Source: Syngnathus acus (lineage: Eukaryota; Chordata; Actinopteri; Syngnathiformes; Syngnathidae). From it: a stretch of DNA of 64,000 bases. Within the stretch, counting starts at the first letter, position 1; each line of letters starts with the position of its first letter. The translations under genes and the position numbers were made by a program. The notes below the pieces were generated by a model, which did no database searches, was not told the origin of the DNA, and saw nothing but the letters and a program-made list of their open reading frames with translations. Shown here one piece after another: positions 52,945 to 64,000 of the stretch. The stretch lies in the NCBI RefSeq assembly GCF_901709675.1, contig NC_051096.1:978501-1042500 (forward strand), read 5' to 3'.

Positions 52945-53943
52945 CCTGATCCAAGCCCGGGTAAATGCAGAGGGTCGCGTCAGCAAGGGCTTCCGGCGTA
53001 GAAATTTGCCAAAATTTCTCATGACGCGAACCCAGTCTGTTATTTCCAAACCATGGAAACAGATGGTTCGCTGTGGTGACCCCTGAGGGGAAAAGACGAA
53101 AGGAAAAGATCTATATATTTTTAGTAGTTTCTATTATTTTACTGGTTCTTTTATCACAAACAAATTATTTAGGTTTCATTACAAGGCGGAAGTGATAGCC
53201 GAAACATGTCAGGTGTCAGGTAATGAAACCTAAATAATTTGTTTGTGATAAAAGAACCAGTAAAATAATTGACAATTGAAAACAAGATGAACATAGTACA
53301 ACTATTTAGTAGCTTCTATTTTGCTTTGTTTTACTCTGCTGTCTGCTACCACATCGGCATTGAAAATGAGAAGCTGCTCCTAATCACCGTTACCTGGCGG
53401 AATCTTTTTTTTTTTTTAAATCTTCTAATAGGTGCCGAACCGCCAGTATGTGGGGGTCTAATCTACTAGACGCCGGGCCGAAGGCGATTTAAGTGAACTT
53501 GATCGATCTGCATCGAGGGAGTACACAATTCTTTGTGTGTGATATCTAGATATTAAGTCAAAAATAATTAGTTGGGAGCTAATTTTTGGTCATCCTTTTT
53601 CCCAATCTTACATTTTAATGAAATGTTTTCTCATGCATATCGTTGGACACCTGTAGTTGATAAACCAATGACAATTCGCCGACGGGGATTAAGGACAACC
53701 CCCCCCCCCCCCCCCCCCCCCCAATGTAAATAAAACGGAACTGCATGCTGTCATTGGAAGAAAGTAAATACAATTCTAATAAAACTTTCAAGACTATGAT
53801 CCAACTTGTGTAGTGTTTTCATTAAATTATACTAAGATAGTTAGCTTGCTTGCAATTAACCTAGATGGCTAACGTTAACGTGATATTAACGGTAGTGCTT
53901 GTAACGTTACTAGGTGGCGTATTTATTTATTTAGGTATTTACA
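52945..53943. other. Repeat-flanked spacer
   Basis: Holds a perfect foldback (53133-53269), a poly-C tract (53700-53722) and AT-rich DNA. No coding region seen. Confidence 0.5.
53133..53269. repeat. Perfect 50-bp inverted repeat with 37-nt loop
   Basis: The left arm 53133-53182 starts ATTATTTTACTGGTTC and the right arm 53220-53269 is its exact reverse complement over all 50 positions. The loop is 53183-53219. Diverged copies of TTTAGTAG(T/C)TTCTATT lie on both sides (about 53119 and 53307). Confidence 0.92.
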
Positions 53944-55440
53944 GTGAGAACGATGGAGTGCTGCATGCATGTGTGCAAATCCTATAAAGAGCCCACTAAA
54001 ATAATTCCTTTTTCACAGACAAGCTGGGAGAAATGTACTTGTTCTTTGCAGTGGGCTAATTTGGACGGCCCAGAGAGTGCAATAGCACAATTTGCAATTA
54101 AAACATTCAATTTAAAAGTTAACAGCCCGATTCCGGATGCTCAAGCTAATGCAGGTTACCACAGGGAATGCTACGTGCAATTCGCAAACGTACGGAATAT
54201 AGAGGCTGCCGCAAGAGGAAGAAAAAAATGACAGAGACAGCAAAAGGTTCGTACCAAATGCACTTTTTAAAAAAAAAAATTTGACACATGATTACTGTAT
54301 TTTATTTTACTGGACTGGGTGTAAAATTTGCCCAGGTTTTTCTCTTCAGGAGAAAGCTATCAATATGGGTGTGAGAGATGTGTATTAGTCTTGTAACATG
54401 GACACAGCATCTTAATCCTGTAACATGGGCACAGCATGTATGAGTCAAGGTCATATCTAGCCTGGAATAGACAGGAATCAACAGAATGTTGATTTTGTGA
54501 TGTGTAACTACAGTGCAGGGGTGTCCAGCTCAATCTTTGATCTTGCAAGATTACGATAGACCCCTCAGGCTAGGTTAGATTAGGCCTAGAAGATATCTGT
54601 AGTGTCGTCCAAGGTTGAGCATCTGGGGAAACAGAAAAATAAACAATACATTTTGGAGCATTGCTACTACAATACATAAAATTAGTCATCACATTATCTC
54701 TCTATCTACCCCCCATACCATTTTTTTTCCCTTTCAAATGTAGAAGACGCAGAGGCACACGTAACTGAGCATGATACAGGACTACCAAAGAGTAGACTCC
54801 TCCGCTCAGCAACGACCACTACCACTAACAAAAAAAATCCCATCTCCTTCCAGTCTTGTGCATAATATGCAGACGAGATCAATATTGGAAGAAGGTCAAG
54901 CAGAGGCTCACATCTTGTGAAACATTGACAGCTGGTAGGCTGTGTGATGCAGCAGAGGCCCGCAAAGATGATAACCTGCTCATCCACATACGTGGGGTGG
55001 ATCTGGTTGCCGTAGAAGCAAAGTACCATTTTAGATGCTACAGAGACTACACACGTTTTCTGCACAAGAGAAATGACCAAGACAAGTCAAAGTCAAGTCA
55101 AAGTCTGCTTTATTGTCAATCTCTTCACATGCCAAGACACACAAAGAAATCAAAATTACAAGAGCACAGGGTACATACTGTATCAAAAAGGATACAAGCG
55201 CTTCTGTGAAACAGTGGTGGAGGAGAGGTTTTTAAAGGAACGGATGTAGCTTAAGCTCTCAAAGTTAACAGCCCTGTTTAGGAAATCTGTACTTGACACC
55301 GAAGGCATTGACATTTCCTCTTACAAATCTGCTTCCTTGAAAGTGAGACTCCAAACTTCCTATCCTCTTCTCAAATTCCAGAAGCTGTCAAAACATGACT
55401 TTGTCTTTGTTGAGGATTTGACACCGTATGATGTAGTCCA
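53944..55440 (+). pseudogene. Decayed repeat-type ORF with two C-x2-C...H-x3-C zinc-finger-like domains
   Basis: Domain 1 (53954-54229): CMHVCKSYKEPTKIIPFSQT, SWEKCTCSLQWANLDG and GYHRECYVQFANV. Domain 2 (about 54857-55080): LCIICRRDQYWKKVKQRL, AGRLCDAAEARKDDNLL and LVAVEAKYHFRCYRDYTRF. Downstream, 55202-55440 keeps VVEERFLKERM, a stop, then FRKSVLDTEGIDISSYKSAS and HDFVFVEDLTPYDVV. A frame break lies in the A-run near 54223, and another near 54854. A LINE tail (55089-55195) and a hAT MITE (from 55442) interrupt it. Similar multi-copy ORFs occur in fish and cnidarian genomes; I do not know their function. The 54744 exon start follows a clean acceptor, so introns were present. Confidence 0.6.
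55089..55195 (-). mobile_element. LINE 3' tail inserted in the zinc-finger ORF
   Basis: Third copy of the tail seen at 7118 and 21715; on the minus strand it ends CAATAAAGCAGACTTTGACT with GACTTT repeats. It separates the YTRFLHKR part of the ORF from its continuation. Confidence 0.65.
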
Positions 55441-55441
55441 C

Positions 55442-56336
55442 TAGGGGTGTAACGATTCATCGATACACATCGATTAATCGATATAATGCTCTACGATTTC
55501 TTGGCATCGATGCTAAACGTAAACATCGATCTATATCGCCCGTTTTTTACCTCGGACATTAGACGCGACTTTATTTTGAAATCCAGTTCATTGTTGCTTG
55601 CTTCCTCTTTCCGGGAGCAGTGCGCGGCGTGTTGTGTTGCGAGCAGAGCAGGCACGTGAAAGGGGAGCCGACAACTACGCGGCTCCTGGGTTGGTGCTAT
55701 GGCTATTGTCCAAGAAGACGAGGAAATTCGCTCCCCTTTGGGCTTCAAGTCATATTGAACAGTTCAAAGAGTAGACACCGTGTAATGTTAAAATTCTATA
55801 TAAAGAGTTATAAATTAAGTTATTTTTGTTTTATAGAAGAGTTAAATAACAACATAACATATTTTATTTATGTATAGTTCTCTGGTATTGCAAGAGAATG
55901 TTTTTTTTTTTGCATTTGGATTAGAACATATGGTCAAGGTGTAATGTTTACTACATTCATTATAAAGAACTTAATTAAATAGTTCAGTAATGCACTTTAA
56001 AGTTAATGGTATTACAAAAAAAGAAAGAATATTCATTTTTCTTTACTTATATGAGAAAAAATATAGGAATTTGATAAAGTTCAGTGTTAAAATAAGCACT
56101 TTGTATACTACAATACTCTTGTAATTTCCTAAATAAAGAGTGTTGCAGTACCTTGTTGATTTTGCGTATGAATTGTTATAAATCAGGATATTGTTCTATA
56201 TCGATCGTAGAGCACTATATCGTGATGTATCGTGAATGAATCACAGCAGGCTTTAAGATATCGGCAAATATCGTATCGTGGTTCTTTGTATCGATATGAT
56301 ATCGTATCGTGACAAAACCCGCGATTTACACCCCTA
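55442..56336. mobile_element. hAT-type MITE with perfect 8-bp target duplication
   Basis: The termini TAGGGGTGTAACGATTCATC and (reverse complement) TAGGGGTGTAAATCGCGGG are inverted repeats rich in ATCGATA motifs. TAGTCCAC occurs directly before (55434-55441) and directly after (56337-56344). The 895-bp length and lack of transposase indicate a nonautonomous element. Confidence 0.88.
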
Positions 56337-56344
56337 TAGTCCAC

Positions 56345-57230
56345 TATAAAATACAAATAAAAGGAGGATAAAAGGAAACTTCTTTGAGATTGACTGGATG
56401 TCACTTCCTCCAGCCCCAGTCGGAATCCTGGAACTTGTGTTCTGCTCCTGCAAAAAAAAAACACAATGTATGAAGTAATGTACGACCTACCTTGTCCAGA
56501 CATGAGTGTGTGTTTGGACTGTCAGAACACTGTTAATAATAAATGGTAATGTTGTTATTGTGTTACAAATATAAATGTTCTCTACCACTAAGATCCTAAT
56601 TGGTCTTGTTTAATGGTATTCCACTACCCACAACAAGCTAGTGTAACACCCAACAACAATGTGAAACAACTATTATTAGCATTGGGTTAGGGTTGTTTGA
56701 CTAACGTTTATGTTAGATTACTAGTTATTGTAGCTACTATCTGTAACGTAAATTAGTGATGTGTGATCTCTGAAGCCAAAATGGACTCCATATAAACTGC
56801 TGATGACTCCTAAAATCCTATCACATTTTAGGGCTTTTCACACTGCACGTTCTTAGCCCCGGGGCTATCCTTAGCCATTTTCAATATGAATTTATAATAA
56901 GAACTTACCAAGTGCGATAAAAGTCCATTGTTGTCAATAGAGCGGAGGCAATATTTACTTCCTAGTCCCTTGTTCCTGAGTTGGAGGAATGCCATTGGGA
57001 GACACCAAGTCACGTGACGTTGTTATGAGTTTTGATTGGTTCTGCAGCAAGGACCCCTTTGCAGCAGTGCCTGTTGCGTTTCGAAATTAAACATTGATTT
57101 TCATAAAACGATGACCAAAAAACAGCTCCCAACAATCAGAAATGTGTTAATAAGAAATCTATGTAGGTCATATTAAAATATCATATCCTCCCTTTAACCA
57201 GATCTATCATTTCACTTAAGAAAGCCTCTC
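56345..57230. other. Intergenic, no gene recognised
   Basis: AT-rich DNA with scattered short ORFs. A short GC palindrome (CCCCGGGG) at about 56857 follows a 'ttttcacactgc' block typical of fish dispersed repeats. Confidence 0.45.
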
Positions 57231-57585
57231 GCGAGCTTCGCTAGTATTTTCAGTATCTGAGCTTAGAAGGCGAGCCAACCAATAAGACAACGCCACCCGC
57301 GCATGCGCCCTTGCTCTCTTCCTCGCAGCAACAACAACAGTGAAGCGGACAGCAGTAGCATCAGCAACCGTAACCCACTCTGGTCAACCGCCAGTCTCGC
57401 CTATCTGTCAGCAGCCACCTCACCGTCGTCGCCACCCTAACACCGCCCAGCCCCGCCCGCCGGCCGGCTGGCTCCCAGTGGCTGTGAGAGCATGCTCGAG
57501 CGGAGGAGCGGCGAAGACTGCGCGTTATGAGCCAGCAATAGCTTCCAGTTCTACTACCGCGGAGCAAGTGAATAGGGCGGCAAGG
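57231..57585 (+). promoter_or_regulatory. Probable ankib1 CpG promoter and noncoding exon 1
   Basis: The region turns abruptly GC- and CpG-rich and ends with a good donor (GCAAGG|GTGAGT at 57586). No start codon here matches ANKIB1, whose ATG is at 62867. Assignment to ankib1 is inference from orientation and from the absence of another gene. Confidence 0.45.
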
Positions 57586-58304
57586 GTGAGTTGAAAACGG
57601 TTGTGATTTCACGTCGAAGGGCTAGCGCAACATGTTAGCATCCGGAAGCTATCCAGCAGATAGCAGCTCCCGTCCCTTTTCCGGGCTTAGGAGAGCGCAC
57701 GGCCGGCTGGCTTGTTGAACAAAGGCGCGTGGCCGAGCGGAAACAAACGCCCCGGGAGACGTGCATAATTGTCGGGCTTTTATTACCCACTTCAGCACCA
57801 TCACGACTAACCCATTTTTTTTTAGCATACGTTGCTAAACTGTTGTTGCTAACCCTATGGCTAAACGAACTTTTTAACAACACAGCACGCCAACGAGACG
57901 TTAGCTGTTCGTCTTTCATGTTATGATGCATCAAAGTGACTTATTTGTTGCTTGTCAAGCCATGTGGTCGGTTTGCAACATTCGTTGTTGATGAAAGAAG
58001 CACTTGGCAGGAGGCTCGGTGCTGATTGACACCTTTAGAGAAGCGTTGTTGTCGTGGTTGTGCGACTGCACTGCATTCGAAGGAGTGGTTCTAATAAAAC
58101 CAAGAATTCCAAAAGACATTACTAATGAATATCAGTCAAAACTGCAGTGTGACGTATTCATGACCTAATAAGAAAAGCCTCCAACAGTGTTTCCCAACTC
58201 TTATTGACATATTTTCATTTACAGAGTAAAAAAAAAACCTAACTCAGGAATGCCGCTTACAGTGAATTCTGATCTCAGTTTATTCTTTAATTGACTATAT
58301 AGAC

Positions 58305-59065
58305 CAGTAGTGTCCAAACTTTTTGCAAGGAGGGCCAGATTTGATAACGTGAAGTGGCCCTGGGGCCAATAGTTTTTTCAGGACATTTTTTAACTGTTTT
58401 AAAACAAATTTCATTGTCCCAATTGTCTTTTTTTTTTTTAATGACAAAATAACCAAATATAAGCCACTCAGGCAGATGTGCACAACTCTAAAAACACAAA
58501 TTCTGCCTTTCATTCATATCTGAAGTCAGATAACATTGAACAAACTGTATGAAATACCTTAAAATTTCATGAGTGTAAAATTATTTTTGCCTCATGAACA
58601 TTTTAAACGGGAGTTATAAGTAATGCAAAGTTGTCTGTTATTATTAAAACTTAAAACAAGTGAATTTTGCTCTTGTCATTTAATCTTTTGACTCGCAGCC
58701 CCGCGTGAAGAATTGCTGTTGTGATGCCACTTCCACTTGGAGCTGCTTATTGTCTCTTTAGGTTGAAATCCTTAAACAAGACAAATTTTTTTACAAATTA
58801 CAAATTAACACAATTGCCTTGATTTTCAGTGAAGAAGTATCGTAATTCCCATTTCTCTTGAAAGCGACAGCCCTCACTGTCAACTTTCCTCGCTGCCACC
58901 CTTTGGTAATAGGAGGAATTACAGTTTCAAGTTTCATGATTTTATTATTCAGTTTGACAGTGCAGGCGGGCCATAAATAATGTATTATAAGACCGAAGCT
59001 GTGAGCCGTATGAAATCTGACCGGGGGCCGGATTTGGCCCGCGGGCCGGACTTTGGACATGCCTG
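58305..59065. mobile_element. hAT/Charlie-type nonautonomous element in ankib1 intron 1
   Basis: The left end is CAGTAGTGTCCAAACTTTTT and the right end reverse-complements to CAGGCATGTCCAAAGTCCGG, both of the CAGNNNTGTCCAAA type. Flanking octamers ATATAGAC and ATCTCGAC match at six of eight positions. The 761-bp interior has no transposase ORF. Confidence 0.72.
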
Positions 59066-59724
59066 ATCTCGACCTCTTGTCGCATCCCAAGCTATTTTGT
59101 CGTCTGGATGGCAACAAGTGGATACAGGTTAATTGTTTCTGCTGCCCTCTAGTGGAAGAGGGCTTCATTTCTTTGCCTGTCACTAAACATTGTTGACAAA
59201 GATGATCTTCGTAAGGTACAGTCAAGTGCAAATCAGTCGTGTCAGGTGCCTGATCTTGTTCAACTTGCGACGTGTTTGGGCAATGATAAATACAGGGTCC
59301 GGCACAATAATCTGACATTTGTAGGTTTAATAAAATGCAAATAAATTAAAGAAACAAAAAAGGTTTTTTTTTATTTTCAATATAATGCCGTTTTGTTTCG
59401 TTTCGTTTTTGAGTAATGTTATTTTGTTTCCTTTCAGTTGCTAACATGAATTGGACCGGTGAGCATCGCACTTTCATTGTGGAAACGTTTATCAAGAACG
59501 AACCTGTGACTGCAACACAACGAGCGTTCCGTTCCGTTTGCACTTCAGACTTGGTAGACATAATCCCATACCGGCTCGAAACACAATCTTGTTATGGGTT
59601 ACCAACTTCAGAGCCAGTGGATCAGCATTGAAACAAAAATCAACCCACCGACCTCGCAGCGGTAAGACCAAAATAACATTATTCGAAAATGAAATGGAAC
59701 GAAACAAAACAAAATAGCATTATA

Positions 59725-61225
59725 CAGGACTGTCTCAGAAAATTAGAATATTGTGATAAAGTTCTTTATTTTTTGTAATGCAATTAAAAAAAACAAAAAT
59801 GTCATACATTCTGGATTCATTACAAATCAACTGAAATATTGCAAGCCTTTTATTATTTTAATATTGCTGATTATGGCATACAGCTTAAGAAAACTCAAAT
59901 ATCCTATCTCAAAATATTAGAATATTTCCTCCGAACAAGTAAAAAAAACAAAAACATTTATAACAGCAAAACAAAATCAAACATTTGAAAATGTCATTGC
60001 TGAGGTGTTATGGATGCCCAGGATGCTTCAATAGCGGCCTTTAGCTCATTTGCATTGTTGGGTCTGGTGTCTTTCAGCTTCTTCTTCACAATACCCCACA
60101 AATTCTCTATGGGGTTCAGGTCAGGGGAATTGACAGGCCAATCGAGGGCAGTAATGCCATGGTCAGTACACCATTTACTGGTGGTTTTGGCACTGTGGGC
60201 AGATGCCAGATCATGCTGGAAAATGAAATCATCATCTCCATAGAGCTTTTCAGCAGACAGAAGCATGTAGTGCTCTAAAATCTCTTGGTACACAGCTGCA
60301 TTTACTCTGGACTTGATGAAACACAGTGGACCAACACCAGCAGCTGACATGGCTCCCCAAACCATCGCTGACTGTGGGAACTTCACACTGGATTTCAAGC
60401 AACTTGGATTTTGCTCCTCTCCAGCCTTTCTCCAGACTCTGGCGCCTTGACTTCCAAATGAAATACAAAACTTGCTTTCGTCTGAAAAGAGGACTTTGGA
60501 CCACTCTGCAATTGCCCAGTGCTTCTTTTCCATAGCCCAAGTCAGACGTTTCTTTCGTTGTCTTGAGTTCAGAAGTGGCTTGACGATGGGAATACGGCTA
60601 TTGTAGCCCATTTCCCGGACACGTCTGTGAACAGTGGCTTTTGATACCTGGACTCCAGCTTCAGTCCACTGTCTTTGAAGCTCCCCCAAATTCTGGAAGC
60701 GACTCTTCTTCACAATGCTGTTAAGGCGGCAGTCATCTCTCTTGGTTGTGCAGCGTTACCTGCCCCATTTCCCCCTTCCAACAGACTTTTTGTGGATGAG
60801 CTTTGAAACTGCACTCTGTGAACAGCTTGCTCTTTGAGAAATGTCTTTTTGTGTCTTACCCTCCTGATGGAGGGTGTCAATGATGGTCCTCTGGACAGCA
60901 GTCAGATCAGCAGTCTTCCCCATACTTGTGATTTAGTTTACTGAACCAAGCTGAGTGTTTTTCAAAGCTCAGGAAACCCTTGCAGGTGTTTCGAGTTAAT
61001 ACCCTACTAGTATAATTCTTCATGATATTCTAATATTTTGAGATAGGATATTTGAGTTTTCTTAAGCTGTATGCCATAATCAGCAATATTAAAATAATAA
61101 AAGGCTTGCAATATTTCAGTTGATTTGCAATGAATCCAGAATGTATGACATTTTTGTTTTTTTTAGTTGCATGACAGAAAATAAAGAACTTTATCACAAT
61201 ATTCTAATTTTCTGAGACAGTCCTG
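59725..61225 (-). mobile_element. Tc1-type transposon, nearly intact, ~205-bp inverted repeats
   Basis: The ends CAGGACTGTCTCAGAAAATT match in inverse orientation over about 205 bp with only a few differences (59725-59930 against 61021-61225). TA flanks both ends (59723-59724, 61226-61227). It is inserted in the outer element and carries the transposase on the minus strand. Confidence 0.92.
59994..60923 (-). pseudogene. Tc1 transposase with a single premature stop
   Basis: The frame from ATG 60921-60923 to the stop at 59994 is 930 nt (309 residues). It reads MGKTADLTAVQRTIIDTLHQ, a helix-turn-helix (ISQRASCSQSAVSKLIHK), then RGKWGR and TAA at codon 56 (60756-60758), followed without a shift by RCTTKRDDCRLN, KATVHRRVREMGY, LFSDESKFCIS (first Asp), FQHDLASAHSA (second Asp) and SPDLNPIENLWGIVKKKL (third acid). 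The catalytic DD34E-type triad is present. TAA differs by one base from AAA (Lys), which fits the basic context. Confidence 0.92.
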
Positions 61226-61319
61226 TATGTACCTACTTTTTGGGAAAAAAAAGAAAAAAAAACGTTTTTCTTTCTTTTATTAAACCTACAAATGTGTCAG
61301 ATAATTTTGCGAGACCCTG

Positions 61320-62866
61320 TATAAAGGTCGATGACAGTGTATCTGTTATCAGGTGTGGTTGTCGTTTAAAACATTGCTAAGCAAATATTTGGCTGTCAGT
61401 GAAACCACAGCGCCGTGACACTTCCTTATCTTGATTTGAGTTATTAGATTATTAGAAGAGGCGCTACCTTGCCAGATTAAGGTTACCAAGTCAGGTTTAA
61501 CACTTGTTGCGTGCCCGCATGAATAGCGTCGCACAAGAATTTCAATGCTGCTTCCAGCATGTCCAGACTTACTGCCCCGGTTTAGTGTGTACACGTGCAC
61601 ACACAGAAGAGTGAAGCGGACTGGAGGTTAAGTGGATGTGCTGGACTTTTCACTGTACCCACAAAAAAAGACAATTTCCAAACATGTAGGGAAAGTTCTG
61701 TATGTGTCCCGTCTGGCGCTTGATGAAATGGAGAGGAAAGGGGAGGCCTCAAGAGAAAAGAAAAGCAGGGCGGGTACACGTCGGCCGCCCGCCGCTTTAT
61801 TCAAGCTGACCTTAACAAAAAGAGGCTCTTTGTGATAGTCCAGACAGATGGCCGTAGACCCAACACTGTAATGATGGCCTCCGCGCACACACAGTGGCGG
61901 AGAGGTGGGCACAGACGCGGGAAATGAAGCGAGAGGCGATCTTTAAAGATGGTGATTATGCTTCAGGCAAGTGACAAGAAGACCTTTTTTTTTTTTTAAC
62001 CGCATCGCGGAGCTGTTATTAAGCACATTTGCTTCTTTGTCACCAAAGACACAGTAGCTGGGTGAGAAAGCAAATTTACATTTCATGAGTTAGAAAGTAA
62101 AAGATTTTTTAAAATGGACTTGCCTTGAAAGGAAACTAACAATGGAAAAGGGAGCGTCACTCATTTTCTAATCTCAAAAATAATCTTAAAGTAAAACAAA
62201 ACATGTCGATTGAATATAAAAAGCTTATTTTGTCAAAATGTATACATTCTTGGAACAAAAATGTGCTGGCAACACCTGTTGCAGGCACTCAACTCTTCCG
62301 TCTCGATGAACAACCCAACACACAAATGCAAATCCAGTTGCGGTATAGAGCGTGTGTGCTTTTCATCAATGCTGGGAGAGGAATGGATGGCGGGTGTATG
62401 ATTTACTTCCCCCTCTCTTGCATGACCCGCTTTATTAATTATCTGTCGTATTGTTTTTGTCTTTCTCCTGCCACTTACCCAACCCTACCTTAGCTCGCCC
62501 CACACAGTCTTTCCGGTAAGATAACACGCAAAGCTGATAGATTGATATAGTCGTCTGCTGCCTCCATCTTTTTTTATCGCCGCCTCCTTTCCTTCACCGG
62601 TTTCTCTCATCTGTCTTTCCATTTTCTTGATTGCCCAATCACACTGACTACGCTACGCCTCTTTTGTGCTCTCTCACTCTCCCTCGCTCACTCTTGTGCT
62701 CTCTCCCTTGCTCACTCTTGTGCTCTCTCTCTTTCTATTTTTTCCCCTTCTCAGGGCAGGGCAGGACCGCCGAGCCATGTTGCAGTGAGTTGTAAGCTGT
62801 TCCTGAGCAGGGGAGGCGGAGGGCAAAGAAGGAGCTTGCCACGCATCCCGCCGGGGCGCCGGCGCC
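61320..62866. other. ankib1 intron 1 and 5' UTR of the first coding exon
   Basis: No coding exon was seen. A CT-rich tandem stretch with GCTCACTCTTGTGCTCTCTC repeated lies at about 62668-62737, just upstream of the acceptor for the coding exon. Confidence 0.5.
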
Positions 62867-63916
62867 ATGGGCAACGCGGCCACCAAGTTCCGGAAGGCGC
62901 TGGTGGGCGGCGACGAGGCGCTGGCCTGGCAGCTGTACGAGGGCAACCCGCAGTTCCGTGACGGCCTGGACCCCAACGCCTCATACGGCGAGCAGTACCA
63001 GCACAACACGCCACTGCACTATGCGTGCCGTCACTCCATGACGCGGCTGCTCAGGTGAACGCCACTTTTTGCTCGCTCGCTCGCTTTGGTGGCTGAAGCC
63101 ACAGGCTAATAACCAGTTCGGCGGGCCGCCCATATTTGACTGAATGAGAATTAGCAGTTTAACAAAGAGGCGTATCCTTTTCTCGCACTTTTTTACTGTC
63201 ATGCTGGCTTCCCTGCACGTTACATTTGGTCCACTTGCACAGTTTAAGGTAACGAGCTGACTTCATGAAAAATGGACAATGGATGTAATTTTTTTCAGCT
63301 CAGCTGGTAAAATTGTACAACAATTTCTTTGCAACATGTTTTATTTCTTCCCAAATACAAAATGTGTGTTTTATTTCCTGTAGATTTAAGAAACAAAACA
63401 AAGAAACGTTTTCTTGTACATTTTAGTCAGAATCTGGCCACATTTTCCCCATGCAAGGTATATTTATATTTTATCTCATTTTAACAAAAGTTTAAAAAAA
63501 TATTGTTCACCACAGCACATGTTGGTTTCGGACAACCTAGTAACACGCATCTTTTTTTCCCTGAGGTTTGAAACAAAAAGTCTGTTTCATCTCGAGGATC
63601 TCTCTTTTCTCCTAGACAAATAGAAAGTCATAATTGGGAGCGCATCGGGCCTCATGTCAATTATCTTGGAGATACAAAGCAGAAGCATGGCCGCAACTCG
63701 TTGCGCTATGTGCCATCAATCTCTATCTGCTCCTTCCTTGCGCAGGTCCTTTTTATTCAGCAAGGAGGGCAACCCCAACAAGCGAAACGTGCGCAACGAG
63801 ACGTGCCTCCACGTGCTGTGCCAGGGCCCGCTCATCCTGCTGTTGCCCGAGGGGGCCCTGTCGCCACGCCTGGTCCGCCCTCAGCGGGACGAGCAGCGGC
63901 GGGCCGACTGCTTGCA
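62867..63916 (+). CDS. ankib1: ANKIB1, N-terminal part (continues beyond right edge)
   Basis: Ankyrin-repeat RBR-type E3 ubiquitin ligase. Two exons are visible: 62867-63054 and 63746-63916. The protein begins [20 protein letters not shown] (human MGNTTTKFRKALINGDENLA), with a possible N-myristoylated Gly2, then [37 protein letters not shown] (first ankyrin repeat), [39 protein letters not shown] and RRADCLQ, where the donor GTACGG follows. The RING1-IBR-RING2 part is off the window. The start is the first ATG after a long GC-rich leader. Confidence 0.96.
63055..63745. other. ankib1 intron 2
   Basis: AT-rich intron with GT-AG ends (GTGAAC...GCGCAG). Nothing else seen. The stretch 63917-64000 is the start of the next intron. 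Confidence 0.7.
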
Positions 63917-64000
63917 GGTACGGCCCCCAAAACGAAAAGCCAACGCGGGCAGGAGGTCACGTTACGTTTTGGACCGTGCTTTTTGGGGGCTTTGCGCCAG

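Larger units (their letters stand above)
59293..61319 (+). mobile_element. Outer mariner-like element carrying a nested Tc1 element
   Basis: Left CAGGGTCCGGCACAATAATC and right (reverse complement) CAGGGTCTCGCAAAATTATC continue in both as ...CATTTGTAGGTTTAATAAA. TA lies on both sides. The ORF at 59446 reads MNWTGEHRTFIVETFIKNEP and VTATQRAFR, the N-terminal helix-turn-helix of a mariner-type transposase family, then breaks off. The transposase core is lost. Confidence 0.7.

Noticed and set aside
57340-57594. 84-codon ORF in the GC-rich block before ankib1
   Set aside because: Arg/Pro/Ala-rich composition follows from CpG-rich DNA; better explained as promoter and noncoding exon.

Overview
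The window is vertebrate nuclear DNA, almost certainly from a teleost fish. It holds split genes with short GT-AG introns whose products match vertebrate proteins by eye, fish-type SINEs and LINE tails, and a dense, nested load of DNA transposons. No species was assigned, and no database search was possible; exon joins were set by hand from splice signals and frame continuity.

Layout, left to right: the 5' half of nup153 (minus, runs off the left edge); mterf3 (plus) and uqcrb (plus); lrrc14b (minus), whose long second intron carries a Tc1-like transposon that itself carries a LINE 3' fragment; a SINE with a 12-bp target duplication; gatad1 (minus); an intergenic stretch with a long MITE; aunip (minus) head-to-head with vps28 (plus); mapk15 (plus); grina (plus); a SYCE1-like coiled-coil gene (plus); fam83h (minus); then about 10 kb of repeats and the 5' part of ankib1 (plus, runs off the right edge).

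The host genes are housekeeping or cell-biological: nuclear pore (nup153), mitochondrial transcription/ribosome (mterf3), complex III (uqcrb), ESCRT-I (vps28), atypical MAP kinase (mapk15), ER/Golgi anti-apoptotic membrane protein (grina), DNA-repair/spindle adaptor (aunip), meiotic axis (SYCE1-like), keratin/CK1 scaffold (fam83h) and RBR ubiquitin ligase (ankib1). They are not one pathway. Some neighbours recall human synteny from general knowledge (MTERF3/UQCRB; MAPK15/FAM83H/GRINA/VPS28; GATAD1/ANKIB1).

The most unusual object is a 5.8-kb element at 47167-52944. It has kilobase-scale inverted arms beginning TGTTG and ending CAACA, arrays of about 168-bp subterminal repeats that re-use the motif found at the tips, and an intron-containing minus-strand gene whose exons encode the start of a GIN/retroviral-type integrase, the C-terminal part of a Ulp1-type cysteine protease and a PHD finger. 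It looks like a Ginger-type cut-and-paste transposon with an internal deletion; a solo LTR with a perfect 5-bp target duplication sits in its right arm. Next to it lie a 50-bp perfect foldback, a decayed zinc-finger ORF interrupted by a hAT MITE with an 8-bp target duplication, and a nested pair of mariner/Tc1-type elements of which the inner one is disabled by only one visible stop codon.
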